Source: Kiritimatiellia bacterium (GTDB lineage: Bacteria > Verrucomicrobiota > Kiritimatiellia > RFP12 > UBA1067). Taken from it: a DNA stretch of 24,839 nucleotides. The notes beneath the pieces are model-generated. The model was not told where the DNA came from. It was given only the letters and a program-made list of their open reading frames with translations, and made no database searches. Shown piece by piece: positions 14,201 through 22,900 of the stretch (position 1 is its first letter; each line of letters opens with the position of its first letter). The position numbers were made by a program, and so were the translations under genes. The stretch spans positions 1 through 24,839 of the forward strand of contig JAFRBA010000216.1 of assembly GCA_017405115.1 (NCBI GenBank), written 5' to 3'.

Positions 14201-14457
14201 ACGTGGATGCTCTGCGAGAAAAGTGAACAGACCGCAATTAAAAGCAAGAATGTCGCTGGAATAAGTTTCACCCCCCAGGCAAACAAGAACTTGAGCAGAT
14301 CCCAGATTGCATTCCCCCTAATCTCAGGTATAAGCGACTCAGCATCTGCAATGACACTGTCAACGACCGAGACCGTGTTAGTAGCGGCATCGGACACTAA
14401 TGACACGATCGCCGCGATAGCAGTCAACGACAACACTATAATCATTTTCTTGTCCAT
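11275..14457 (-). CDS. Large membrane-anchored STAND/AAA-like P-loop protein
   Basis: A 1060-residue protein with two N-terminal hydrophobic segments (about 5-23 and 59-82), then a P-loop-like domain. This has FLIMGPSDVGKK (146-157) as Walker A, but Lys where Ser/Thr is standard, a Walker B-like VLIVLSWD (206-213), and FAMTIPAYYQV (251-261) in a sensor-like place. A segment near 331-343 (ESIGMPRQVVRVV) resembles the helix after the NTPase core in STAND proteins. The remaining ~650 residues are helical, with no repeat I can name, and look like a sensor or scaffold. The gene is AT-rich compared with its downstream neighbours. It starts 19 bases after the 45-residue gene with AAGGAG upstream. 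A membrane-bound conflict or sensor NTPase is the best guess. Confidence 0.6.
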   Translation of the reverse strand: MDKKMIIVLSLTAIAAIVSLVSDAATNTVSVVDSVIADAESLIPEIRGNAIWDLLKFLFAWGVKLIPATFLLLIAVCSLFSQSIHVSLFQKGRRGLLWFSKVKTFGKRVRASDTKEYRKFTSPDREKIMETINAHVYAKEPRSNVFLIMGPSDVGKKLMVFAESKAKFVLVVDRDDWYDHGTVKEILKERTELLVKHLLPMFQKSVLIVLSWDANGPNIAEPLPSHERMQDIVKYLVGVLGESPKFRKVSFAMTIPAYYQVENISEENCGECNFPKEFSVAHLNCTECLSLLDAQLDYKVRDGVDKVKCRRDLDAKAREMGLTLERMVWIESIGMPRQVVRVVSRQQYDSSEVWGSLHDWWAQVYGQDDGRNDCGNGRNDWFAFLYVLALKSLSDDGPVNAEECAMKLFGANARSVDRAIELMCVNRRPRSDNGDNVNSAILLSQKPRRAKAFDLRKVDPELIFEDAYVIECLVGSLGIMNSEAGRPIFTFGKEMRQKVQEAFNLKDNSECEKIATAYLSTTERFSDLAVRLTEQYELLDGLKSAFGICKLVEAYERRLKNPIVFAGFVREVISRVGALTAALLDDMLEKINETLLNSNSTSDYVRLTFEMLPVYIISDWSPHVWSVNFKLLSDEMARPDVEDDVKFKCAAMICVAQAEYSKAVALGGQIFLSPEIKNHGEIIRQMYLKVSGCVNNEVGNWSFLKQMLPVIDTMGIGCQLPKFDIGALDSEVRMTWLSICCDLMRYHSPLTDSAESMEIIDAISEGLNGLDLVENDRMLVRFCRSLMPYWRDFDIELEDGVNGLKQDIKELRQELDQWSDCPIIAVNNFACLCDDYEFVCCNGGRKEMWDASILWEIHKFLLDWRRGMSDIEYSRCLSIFARLLCGMSTCEFHVGLRNIWADVAERVKEFWKPILSGEKACEDWTMPRGFFSMYSSLSNVKTIPATERCQLLTEIYPSMYVYEGNLDFIDSAWNVYHADSDLVPPHIKMFWIAQILAGREADYWLDDSAEMIRIAQELIQEARDNGRKVDEELVRLIYEANGLPTDSPIDGDKSGKRSRG

Positions 14458-14476
14458 TTGTCATCTCCTTCGAATG

Positions 14477-14614
14477 TCATAAATCCTGCATGGCAATGTC
14501 GCCGTCACTATCGTCGCAGCATTCGGCTTGCACCTCTTGCCATTGTGCGATATTTACGGCATTGGGATCACTACCCGAGAAACCAAGACAATTCCGCCAC
14601 TCCCATTTCTGCAT
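14477..14614 (-). CDS. Hidden 45-residue acidic small protein
   Basis: ATG at 14614 with GCAGGAG eight bases upstream and stop TGA at 14479-14477. The product begins MQKWEWRNCLGFSG and ends DSDGDIAMQDL, being Trp-rich at the start and acidic at the end, with three Cys. It sits between the TerY-like gene and the NTPase gene and explains most of an otherwise empty 219-base gap. It is too short for most gene callers. Function unknown; its place suggests a small partner, inhibitor or adaptor of the flanking proteins. Confidence 0.6.
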   Translation of the reverse strand: MQKWEWRNCLGFSGSDPNAVNIAQWQEVQAECCDDSDGDIAMQDL

Positions 14615-14640
14615 GTTTTGTCACTCCTGCTTTCATAGCC

Positions 14641-14681
14641 ATAAGGCGACCTTATCATGGGACCTTTAGGGGAAACCTAAA
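14641..14681. other. Two adjacent stem-loops between the TerY-like and 45-residue genes
   Basis: 14641-14655 is ATAAGG-CGA-CCTTAT and 14665-14681 is TTTAGG-GGAAA-CCTAAA, both perfect 6-bp stems. The second covers the TerY-like stop codon. Neither has a U tract, so RNA processing or stability control is more likely than termination. Confidence 0.5.
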
Positions 14682-15375
14682 CGTCGTCATCCCGATCCCA
14701 ACCCCTAGCATACCATTCTGGCACAGCGTCAGCCTCCATATCCAGCCATGTATCAATTCTATCATATAGACACGAAGCACTCTGCTTAAATGATTCTGGC
14801 GAATAAACATCATAGCGCCAAATCCCGCCCTCAAAATTCCAGCGATCCAAATCATCAAACAAGGAATCATCAGAAAGATCGCCAATAAATGACAATTTCG
14901 TCCTGTCTTCAGAACATTGTTTATCCACATCCGCGATTATGATCGCAACGGGGGCATGAAGTTTTCGCTTCCAAAGGGTTCGCCGGTCGTTTAGATCAAC
15001 GCCATAATCTTTTACAGCAACATAGCTCAACGAAAACATTCCTTTGGGAACAGGGTCTGCTCTGCTAGGCGTCAAGCATGGGGGCTGGAAATATCGGCAG
15101 AGGGTGAGCGGGACAACCTGGTCAACAGTTTCTCCGACAGTAACAACACTTAAGCAGACATTCCAACTCCAGATTTTTGAAATCTTACGGGACTCGACCG
15201 CCAAAATGTTCAGACCATCCTGAACTTCCATTAAGTCCTGGTCATTAATAGCCATATCAACATAAATGTAGATAGGCAGTATTTTCTCCATAACCATACC
15301 ACAGAGTGGACACCTCGCCGCGCCTTGAGGAAGCGTAGTGCCGCATTTTGGACAGATTGTCATTTCATCATTCAT
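14677..15375 (-). CDS. Zinc-ribbon plus TerY-like von Willebrand A domain protein
   Basis: A 232-residue protein. Residues 8-25 form a zinc ribbon (CPKC...CPLC). From about 33 a vWA domain follows the TerY pattern: LPIYIYVDMAIND, a helix, LSVVTVGETVDQVVPLT (75-91), RYFQPPCLTPS, and a hydrophobic strand VAIIIADVD (143-151). The metal site is degraded: DxSxS reads DMAIN at 40-44 and the Thr of the second loop is missing, though an Asp remains near 149. TerY proteins act with kinases and phosphatases in Ter stress and defence systems. Here it lies between channel-like and NTPase genes, so it probably works as a binding scaffold. A ribosome site (AAAGGAG) precedes the ATG. Confidence 0.7.
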   Translation of the reverse strand: MNDEMTICPKCGTTLPQGAARCPLCGMVMEKILPIYIYVDMAINDQDLMEVQDGLNILAVESRKISKIWSWNVCLSVVTVGETVDQVVPLTLCRYFQPPCLTPSRADPVPKGMFSLSYVAVKDYGVDLNDRRTLWKRKLHAPVAIIIADVDKQCSEDRTKLSFIGDLSDDSLFDDLDRWNFEGGIWRYDVYSPESFKQSASCLYDRIDTWLDMEADAVPEWYARGWDRDDDV

Positions 15376-15390
15376 ATGACTACTCCTTTG

Positions 15391-17250
15391 TTATTTCCTT
15401 TGCATGAATGTCATGAATTTGCCGGCGAGGAAGGCGAGGTGGAGGATGCCGACCTGCTTGGCGAGGGTGACGACGATCTCCTGTTCGGGCGTGAGGGTTT
15501 CCACGTTGTTCCGCGAGATGACCACCGTCATGCTCTGTCCAAACGCCCACCAAACGCCCTTTTCCGGATATTGCAAATACCAATACACCCAGAACAGCAA
15601 GAAGAAACCGCAGATGCTGCAGGCGAAGTTGAACGGGGTGCGCAAGACCCACTCGGGATACGCCAGAAATGCTCGGGCCATCGGACGCAGCAAACGCCGG
15701 TGCAACATCCTCGACTTCCGCACGAAGAACGCCGCCTCGTCCAACTTGCCATTCTCGGTGAGTAACCGCACGAGGGCATCGACCAGTTCAGCCGCGCCGC
15801 TGTTGAACACCTCCGCCCGCACCTTGCCGCTGCCAGACGCGCAAATCCGCCGCAAGGAATTGTGGATGTCGATATAGCGGTCTTCCATGTCCTCACGGTG
15901 GCGCACCCCCACAAACTCGCACTCGGCCCGCACCTCGTAGTAATGCTTCCAATGCAACGCCTCGATGGAAAGCGCGGGCGTCTTGTAGTTCAGGAGTTCC
16001 GTTGCAACGGTGGCCAGGACGGCGGCATGGATGGCTCCGTCCGCATCAATGATCCAGTCTTTCATCCGCTCGCACCGGCGCAAGAGGAACGTCGCCACCT
16101 CCTGGGCGGCACCCGGCGCGGCATGGCCGCTTTCGTTTATCACTTCGTCGTAGCTGAACTGGAACTTGGTCCGCGCCTTGCGATAGAGCCTCTTGATGTC
16201 CTCCGCCGAATCGATCCCCTTAAATCCGCGCCCGTTCGGCAATCCGCACCAGTTCCTCAGACCGAATATGCCCGCCAGCGGTTTTTGCGCGACGCACCAC
16301 CTCACAACCTTGTGGTCATGCACGTCCTTCTGCGTGTCATGGTTTACGAACATCAACGGCATGAACGGCTTTTGCTCACGACAAATCCGCATCTTCTCAA
16401 GGAACGGGATCTTACCGATCACCCGCCTTACCTGATGAAGAATCTTCTGCCCGAACAAGCCTCGAAACACAAAGACGGCCACGACAACCGGAACTGCCCA
16501 TGCCGGCTTCCAGAAGAAGGTGCCAATCAACAATGTCGCCATCACGGCGAAATCAAGCGAGGTGAAGAACCAGTAGCCAAACCAGTCGCCACAGATGTTG
16601 AGGGCGCGCCTTTTGCAATGCGCCCACCAACGGGCCAATCCCAAGCGAAACGTATCACGCCGCTTGTCGCATTGCCGGTAGGGTCTTTCGTCGGAAGATG
16701 CATGCCCCGCAAAAAACTTGCCGGGCAAAAACTTTCCGCCATCCGCGACGGTGACGAACTTCTCGCCCTTCTGAGAAGCCGTGGATATGACGCGCAGATG
16801 GCAGTCCCGCAGCACCTTAAAGTTCTCGTCGCGCCAATGTCCAAAGGCCGTCTCGTTTTCATACGAGGCAGTACGATCCGGGAACTGGAGACAGACGTCC
16901 TCAAACGCAATGACCGTCGGCTCGTAATCCGGCTCACTATCATCTTTCTTTGCGTGCAAGCCACGAACGACCGGTAGACGCCCCTTCACGCGCAACAACC
17001 GATCTGCGCAAAGCCCAGACGAGATCGGATAGACACGATACCCGAAACGATAGGCCGTGTACGAATTCATGTACACAAAATGCGGTTCCTCGTCCACCAC
17101 CAGCGCAATGTCGCGCCGCGTGAAAAACCAACCTTTTTCCTCCTCATCACCGCCGTGAACGCGCTTCATCAGCCATCCACGAAGGCCATCCCCGTCGAAC
17201 AGTGGCGTATAGTTGCCCTTGCACAACTCCAACGCAAGATCGAAATTCAT
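15391..17250 (-). CDS. Membrane protein with unknown N-terminal domain and channel-like C-terminus
   Basis: A 619-residue protein. Residues 1-150 form a globular domain (RRDIALVVDEEPHFVYMNSY, then TAYRFGYRVYPISS and VIAFEDVCLQFPDR) that looks like a Rossmann-type sensor but that I cannot name. Hydrophobic segments follow at about 229-247 and 250-265, then a long soluble part. The last 85 residues run TM (about 540-559), a short amphipathic loop (GVWWAFGQSMTVVISRNN), TM (about 593-615), the layout of two-TM ion channels. The filter sequence is VVISRNN rather than TVGYGD. It may be a pore-forming effector with altered selectivity or a structural relic. It is more GC-rich than the genes before and after it. 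It starts 3 bases after the previous stop. Confidence 0.6.
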   Translation of the reverse strand: MNFDLALELCKGNYTPLFDGDGLRGWLMKRVHGGDEEEKGWFFTRRDIALVVDEEPHFVYMNSYTAYRFGYRVYPISSGLCADRLLRVKGRLPVVRGLHAKKDDSEPDYEPTVIAFEDVCLQFPDRTASYENETAFGHWRDENFKVLRDCHLRVISTASQKGEKFVTVADGGKFLPGKFFAGHASSDERPYRQCDKRRDTFRLGLARWWAHCKRRALNICGDWFGYWFFTSLDFAVMATLLIGTFFWKPAWAVPVVVAVFVFRGLFGQKILHQVRRVIGKIPFLEKMRICREQKPFMPLMFVNHDTQKDVHDHKVVRWCVAQKPLAGIFGLRNWCGLPNGRGFKGIDSAEDIKRLYRKARTKFQFSYDEVINESGHAAPGAAQEVATFLLRRCERMKDWIIDADGAIHAAVLATVATELLNYKTPALSIEALHWKHYYEVRAECEFVGVRHREDMEDRYIDIHNSLRRICASGSGKVRAEVFNSGAAELVDALVRLLTENGKLDEAAFFVRKSRMLHRRLLRPMARAFLAYPEWVLRTPFNFACSICGFFLLFWVYWYLQYPEKGVWWAFGQSMTVVISRNNVETLTPEQEIVVTLAKQVGILHLAFLAGKFMTFMQRK

Positions 17251-17253
17251 CTC

Positions 17254-17691
17254 TCATGGTTCATCGCGCTTGCCCTTCTTTGGCAGCTCACCCTTCTTCT
17301 CGCCGTCCTTTGCCGTTTTCTCGTCAAGCTTCTTGAAGATTTCACTTTCGTCAAAGAGCTTGGCATCCTTGAACAGCGGAACCCATTGGATCTCCGGAAA
17401 CGCCAGAATCAACATGCCCTGAACAGACGACAACGCATGAACCTCCCTCGTACCCGTCGCACGTGGAAAGTCTATAACGCCGATGAACCGATCATGTACC
17501 AAGTCTCCGTTCTGAATCTCCCGCTCAATCTTCTCCGCGCACTCCCTGAACCGATCAAGATTATTCTTCGCCTCCTGCCGAATCAGGAACGTCTGCACCT
17601 GATCTTTCAACTCAGGATAGCGCATCCCCACGGCGACCTTGACGGCCTCCGCAACAACCTTCGACGACGATATGGCGAATACCTTCAGCAT
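17254..17691 (-). CDS. Unknown 145-residue protein with charged tail
   Basis: Not recognised. The ATG at 17691 overlaps the previous stop as TGATG; a GTG at 17694 is an alternative. It opens with a beta-alpha start (MLKVFAISSSKVVAEAVKVA), has a central HDRFIGVIDFPRATGTREVH block and a strand-like MLILAFPEIQWVPLF, then a highly charged, probably disordered tail from about 117 (Lys/Glu-rich). The core could be a small Rossmann or receiver-like domain, but no catalytic motif is visible. It is tightly coupled with the membrane protein genes on both sides, which suggests a cytoplasmic partner. Confidence 0.65.
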   Translation of the reverse strand: MLKVFAISSSKVVAEAVKVAVGMRYPELKDQVQTFLIRQEAKNNLDRFRECAEKIEREIQNGDLVHDRFIGVIDFPRATGTREVHALSSVQGMLILAFPEIQWVPLFKDAKLFDESEIFKKLDEKTAKDGEKKGELPKKGKRDEP

Positions 17692-19130
17692 CACTCATCC
17701 GACGACGGCCTGTCCAGATACGTGTCAATCATATCATCCAGAATCTTCTTCTGCATCGCCCTGCGTTTCTCCTTGTCGCGCTCATTGCGCAACGCCTCAA
17801 TAACAGGACTCATATTCCGCGTCATCTTGTTGTGGCGACGCATTGACTTAAACGTCGCGACGGCCAAACATATTACAACAACATACAATACCAAGTACAA
17901 AAGGCACGCTAATACAAAGTAGAATGTAACGACTCCACCGCCGCCCCCTTGCATCTTATTACTATCATTACGAACACCGCGATCCCCTGTGGTACTGGTT
18001 GAAGCGGTTGCAACACTATTTGTTTCGCCAGAACATCCTACCATCTGCAAGCTGAGTTTGTTAGACACTTCTACTGGCGGCCTCGTGCATTCAACAGATG
18101 TGTTCATAATCGACCGCCGCATTTCGTTATACTTGTCAAGGGCATCATTCACTCTCCCAAATGGCAACCATGTCATGACTGCCAATGCAAAAAGGAGAAC
18201 GGAGAAATTAAAAGAATTGAATATGCTTTTGAAACCCGCTCGTAAATTGACCGTTTCCCACCAATTAATCAAGAGGGCAAGCACATTATTAGCCGCACCC
18301 TCAACTTTCGCTTCAATCTCATATTCATTACTGACACGAACCCAATCAATGTTTTCAGCCCTTACCCCATCTATTCGCATAGCGGAGCCCTTGACAATCA
18401 ACAAATACTTCTCATCCTTCTTTAACGGTGAATTAAAAGGGTGGAGAACTATTGTGTTATCGTTCCTATCGATTTTATCACCTTGAACTCGAAGATCAAC
18501 CCCATGAATTATAACTTCATCCGTATTGTATGAAAACTCACCGAGCTTCAAATCATGAACCCTGACAGCAACCTTCCTCTTCCGTCCTATGTAATACTTC
18601 CGCAAACCATGAACAAGCAATTTTCGTCCATTAATTAAAGGCATTTCATACGGAGGATCTATCTGCTCTGCTCTATATGTTATGTTTTCTGTCGTACTAG
18701 GCTTGTCGGCAACTTCTGCTTTCTTCTGCTCGTCAGAGGGTGGATTGGAGCCTTTTTCACCTTTCCCCTGGGCTATGTTTTCGATTGGCACCCAAAATTC
18801 CGTATAATTACCAAGGCTTGTGCGAGCAATTGAATCTAAAATCTCTTGTGCCTTAATCCTTACAATATTCTTCTTATCTTTTGGGCGGCTATCGGATATA
18901 TAATCTCTGACAAGAATTGTGTGCGGTCCCCTAATCTTCCTCACAGATAAATACTTCGTCCTCTTCGTATCCTTGCAGATTTTATCCCATTCGCCGATTT
19001 CCGGCATATCTACGTCAGTATTGTAGAATCTTGCCTCAATAAATGATTCGGAATTATCCGCACTAACCTCAATGCGATAATACCCGTGATTAATCTCTTC
19101 GTTCGTCGCGTGATTAACCTTCTCGCTCAT
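17691..19130 (-). CDS. Unknown membrane protein with large N-terminal domain and two TM segments
   Basis: A 479-residue protein, not recognised. Residues 1-290 are soluble and strand-rich (for example YYRIEVSADNSESFIEARFY and KVAVRVHDLKLGEFSYNTD), with a polar linker near 121-148. A first membrane segment lies at about 305-324 (FSVLLFALAVMTWLPFG). An extracellular or periplasmic loop with Ser/Thr-rich sequence ends in five Gly (395-399), then a second segment spans about 400-427. The C-terminal tail is basic and helical (RNERDKEKRRAMQKKI). The arrangement suggests a two-TM signalling or effector subunit with both ends in the cytoplasm. The ATG overlaps the upstream stop as ATGA. Confidence 0.65.
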   Translation of the reverse strand: MSEKVNHATNEEINHGYYRIEVSADNSESFIEARFYNTDVDMPEIGEWDKICKDTKRTKYLSVRKIRGPHTILVRDYISDSRPKDKKNIVRIKAQEILDSIARTSLGNYTEFWVPIENIAQGKGEKGSNPPSDEQKKAEVADKPSTTENITYRAEQIDPPYEMPLINGRKLLVHGLRKYYIGRKRKVAVRVHDLKLGEFSYNTDEVIIHGVDLRVQGDKIDRNDNTIVLHPFNSPLKKDEKYLLIVKGSAMRIDGVRAENIDWVRVSNEYEIEAKVEGAANNVLALLINWWETVNLRAGFKSIFNSFNFSVLLFALAVMTWLPFGRVNDALDKYNEMRRSIMNTSVECTRPPVEVSNKLSLQMVGCSGETNSVATASTSTTGDRGVRNDSNKMQGGGGGVVTFYFVLACLLYLVLYVVVICLAVATFKSMRRHNKMTRNMSPVIEALRNERDKEKRRAMQKKILDDMIDTYLDRPSSDE

Positions 19131-19903
19131 TGTTTGGGCTCCTCCATTTCAAGGTTTTTCAAAAGAAGCATGAATTCTTGTTCATCAATTCGATCGGGAA
19201 TGTTTATGGCATTGCCAGAACGGCTGCCCTTAAACACTTTGCAGAGCAGCGGATTGGTGACAACGAACTCCCTTTCGGCAGCCGAAAGAGCGTCACTTAT
19301 CGCCTTATGCCCTGTAGCAGACAGGAGCTGCCGACAGGACGCACCAACATCATACATTCCCGTTTCATCCGGCTTCGTACATGACAGCAAAACGCGCAAT
19401 GCTCGAAGTACAGGAAAGTCCTCGGCTGTCCCGTACTGCAACTCTCGGCACATCGCAAAGAACCTCTCCCCCGTTGGCGGGGAAAACTTGCCATCAACAA
19501 AGAGACCTCTTGGCATTTTGTTGCCAAAACTGATTGCGTAGCATCTACATGCCCCTTCATCTGCCGTCAAACTCGCAAGGACCTTGTTGAATCTTCCGAC
19601 TTCATCTTCGCCTTGCCCGCCAAAATGGACCAATATCCGCACATCATCACACTCAAGATGAAGCATTGCAAGCAAAGCAACTGCACGTTTTTTTAATGCC
19701 AACCATTCAGCGTCCCACAACTTGCCATCGCTCAACTTATTCTTCAACTCAATCGGCGCGCCATCACTAAAGACAACGGGCTGAACCGCTTGCGCAGCTT
19801 TCCCAACATAAACCTTCTTGTCATCATATTCAACGCTTCGCGCCGAAGACGAGAAAACCTCCACATTGTCATTAGGAGAAACTATATAGAGCGCGGTTGT
19901 CAT
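19127..19903 (-). CDS. Unknown 258-residue protein
   Basis: Not recognised. It is soluble, mixed alpha/beta, without a signal or membrane segment. The N-terminus (MTTALYIVSPNDNVEVFSSS) and the central strand VRILVHFGGQGEDEVGRFN look like a Rossmann-type fold, perhaps an actin- or receiver-like shell. The C-terminal half is helical (LRALRVLLSCTK; ISDALSAAEREF). The ATG overlaps the stop of the 1583-residue gene as ATGA and its own stop overlaps the next start the same way, so its product is probably made in fixed proportion with theirs. Confidence 0.65.
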   Translation of the reverse strand: MTTALYIVSPNDNVEVFSSSARSVEYDDKKVYVGKAAQAVQPVVFSDGAPIELKNKLSDGKLWDAEWLALKKRAVALLAMLHLECDDVRILVHFGGQGEDEVGRFNKVLASLTADEGACRCYAISFGNKMPRGLFVDGKFSPPTGERFFAMCRELQYGTAEDFPVLRALRVLLSCTKPDETGMYDVGASCRQLLSATGHKAISDALSAAEREFVVTNPLLCKVFKGSRSGNAINIPDRIDEQEFMLLLKNLEMEEPKQ

Positions 19904-22900
19904 GAGGACTTTATTTTATCTGACCCGTACGGAAGCAGGTTCATTATTGTGTTGACAAAAATCAGCTTTTCTGGATAGCGTTTGAACAACGACGACTCAA
20001 TGACAGAGAACGGCAAAACTTTCTCATCGGCAGGAATGTTTTCCGGACGACCTCTACCCGTTGTAACTACAACACGCGGAATTGAGTGGCGCAAATCTTC
20101 CAAAATCTCCTTCACCTTCGCCTCGTCGTGCCGCTCCCACCATTTGTCAATCACTCCTTGGTGAATGACCAAAATGTCGAATTGACATGGATCGATATCA
20201 ATATAATACGAACGGCTATCGTCCATTGACTTGGCAACATCTTTGTGATGGTGGAATTGATACAATTCATCCCTCACTTCTGCGCTGGCTTTAGCCACGC
20301 CTTCATTGACTATATCCGCAACCCATATTCCCATGTTGATGAGTGTCTTTTTCATTTCATCGGAACGACGCTCTTCAACAAAATTCATGACACGTTCATC
20401 TATTATGAGAATTCTCAAGAATGCGTTTTCCAGCAACCGCGCCACCTGTGCATAGCGTTCGCCGTTTTTATCTTCCCCAGAAGCATACACAAGACGGGAC
20501 AGTGCATTCAAATAAGACTGCGAACCGCTAAGTGCTTCTGAATAGATGCCATTTGCCGGCATAGCATGATCATGACGAGAATATTTGATTACCTTGCGGT
20601 TCGAGTCATCGGCCAAAGTAGTGCCCATCAAAGTATCGGCAATGGCCTGTACGCTTTCGCCCTTGAAGCTACCGTTACCCTTGGTCTCTCTATTGGTGCC
20701 GTCATGCTTGTAGGCCTCAGGCAAGGTTACGATGCGCTCTTCGTACTTTCGAAGATAGACATCGCTCGCAAGGAACATTGAGTTCAACGATTCGACCAAT
20801 GCATTGAACTCGTCCTCTTCCGGTACGGAACACGCGGTAATGATCGCCTTAAGGTTGTCTTCGAACGAATGACGACCATACCCGTATGAATCTTCCCTTT
20901 GCGGACAGTTGAACCGACCCGAACCACCGTGGAACGCATCCAGCCAACCATCTAATTTTACCTTATCCACTTTCTGCAAAAACACTATCAGGTCCCTGCA
21001 CCACCGCTTGATGTCATCATCCTCATCTTGCTTGCCACGGAAAAGGCGCCTGGCAATCGCCTTCTCGAAGTCTTTTGATATGTCCTCTATCTTTCGCACA
21101 ATCACGGCATCACCCGTACCTGCCTCATCTTCGACATACTTCTCGATGGACTTTAGCGCGTCTATAAATTCGCGTGACAACATCAAATGCGATTTCAACA
21201 AGTCACAATACTTCATAAGTTGTGCACGTATATATTCCTTCGCACCCTTGTCATCGCCGTGCCCATAGTCCTGTTGGGGCTCCACCATCGCTTCGGGCAA
21301 CACCTTAATCAACGACAGCAATGTAATAAGATTCCGCGATGTGTCACTCAACTCCAACGGCTCTGGCGGATTTTTCAAAAAAGAAGTCAATGCGGTGTGG
21401 TAACACTCCACAAACATCGTGCGCAGTAAATCCTTCCGCGTTACCAAGCCCCGTTCGCGCCCACCTTCATTACCATCCACATTTACAACCAGTTTTACAG
21501 GACATTTTACAAGCCCCCTACAATCATTAGCCAGATGCCTGATCCATGCAGAAAAAACAGCCTTACGTAATTCAGCCGGATCTCCACCTTTGATTAAGTT
21601 TATTAGTACTTCTTTATCTTTGTCATCCCATATTATATATCGGAATCCTAAACGCTGACGCAGTGCCATAACCGATGCATCTTTTGCGACCACCATTTTA
21701 GGTTGCCCCACAAGTACCACATATCGATAGTTGAACCGTTCAATTTCATCGTCTACTCTATCTGAAGAAATCAACCTATAACTGCACCATTTATCACCAT
21801 CACTCGGCTTACTCCGTCGCGCAAAATCGATCCCCTCATATGATTTGTTTTGAATCGCTGCAACAACACTTTCATCAACGTCCTCAAATAAGATTAGGAT
21901 GTCTTTCGGTTTTGCAATCTCATTCCGGTACCCCAGATGATAGCTATGTTTATTTAAAGGGCAATTTGGATCCGATGAGTAACCAGCCAAGCGAGTTCGG
22001 TCACTACACATTAGGCAATTGCGTGGATTGTCAGCATTACGACAGAGTCCTGGCATCGCAACAGGAACAATGATACTATTTCCCTTTACACCCAATCCAC
22101 CAATCTCAGAAGTTTCCCTCTGCGCAAGATATCCAGCTGAAATCTTCATTTCCGCCAAACCCCAATTTTCCTTGCGCAATTTCCCGTCTGAATCAATAAA
22201 CGACTGAGCCAATTTACGGTGCTGGTTGTGATGTAAAGGCAAGATTAACCGATGTCCGAGTTCCCACACTGACGCATCGGGGACATTTTCGGTTAAAAAA
22301 TTCTCGTATCTCTTCTTCCAAGCAGGCATTGAAATAGACAAATACAATCTTTGTACCCGATATATGAAAGGAAGAGAATCATCTAAAGATTTCCCATCCA
22401 ACCACCGTTTTAACATATCCAATTCAACTTGGGACAAATCGCCTTCTAACATGGCCTTAATGTCATGATCCATCTCTGCCAATTTATCTTCAGCGCACAA
22501 ATCCAAAAATCTTTCCCACAACCCATTATACGAGTATTTCCCTTGACGACTTTCCTTTTTACATTTGGCAAGTTCCGGATAGAACTGATCTCGACCATTC
22601 TTCGTCCAAAATTTTCCAAAACATAAAGCTGCTCGAAAATCCCTCCAAAAGCCCGAAAGATTCCACTCTTCAACCTGACATCCCATTTCTAACTGTATCA
22701 AGTGAGAAGGCAACAATGCAAGTCGTCTTATACCATCACCGTTTTTCGCGGCCTGCCGTATGAAATTCTGCCTGTCCAAAGAAAGCTCCCACTCCTCAAT
22801 ACTACCGGTAGTCTTCTCAAGAAAGATCTTTTGCAGACTATACTGTACCGGCAAACAATTAATCCCATTATTTCTACCACCATATTCTTTTCGCAAATAC

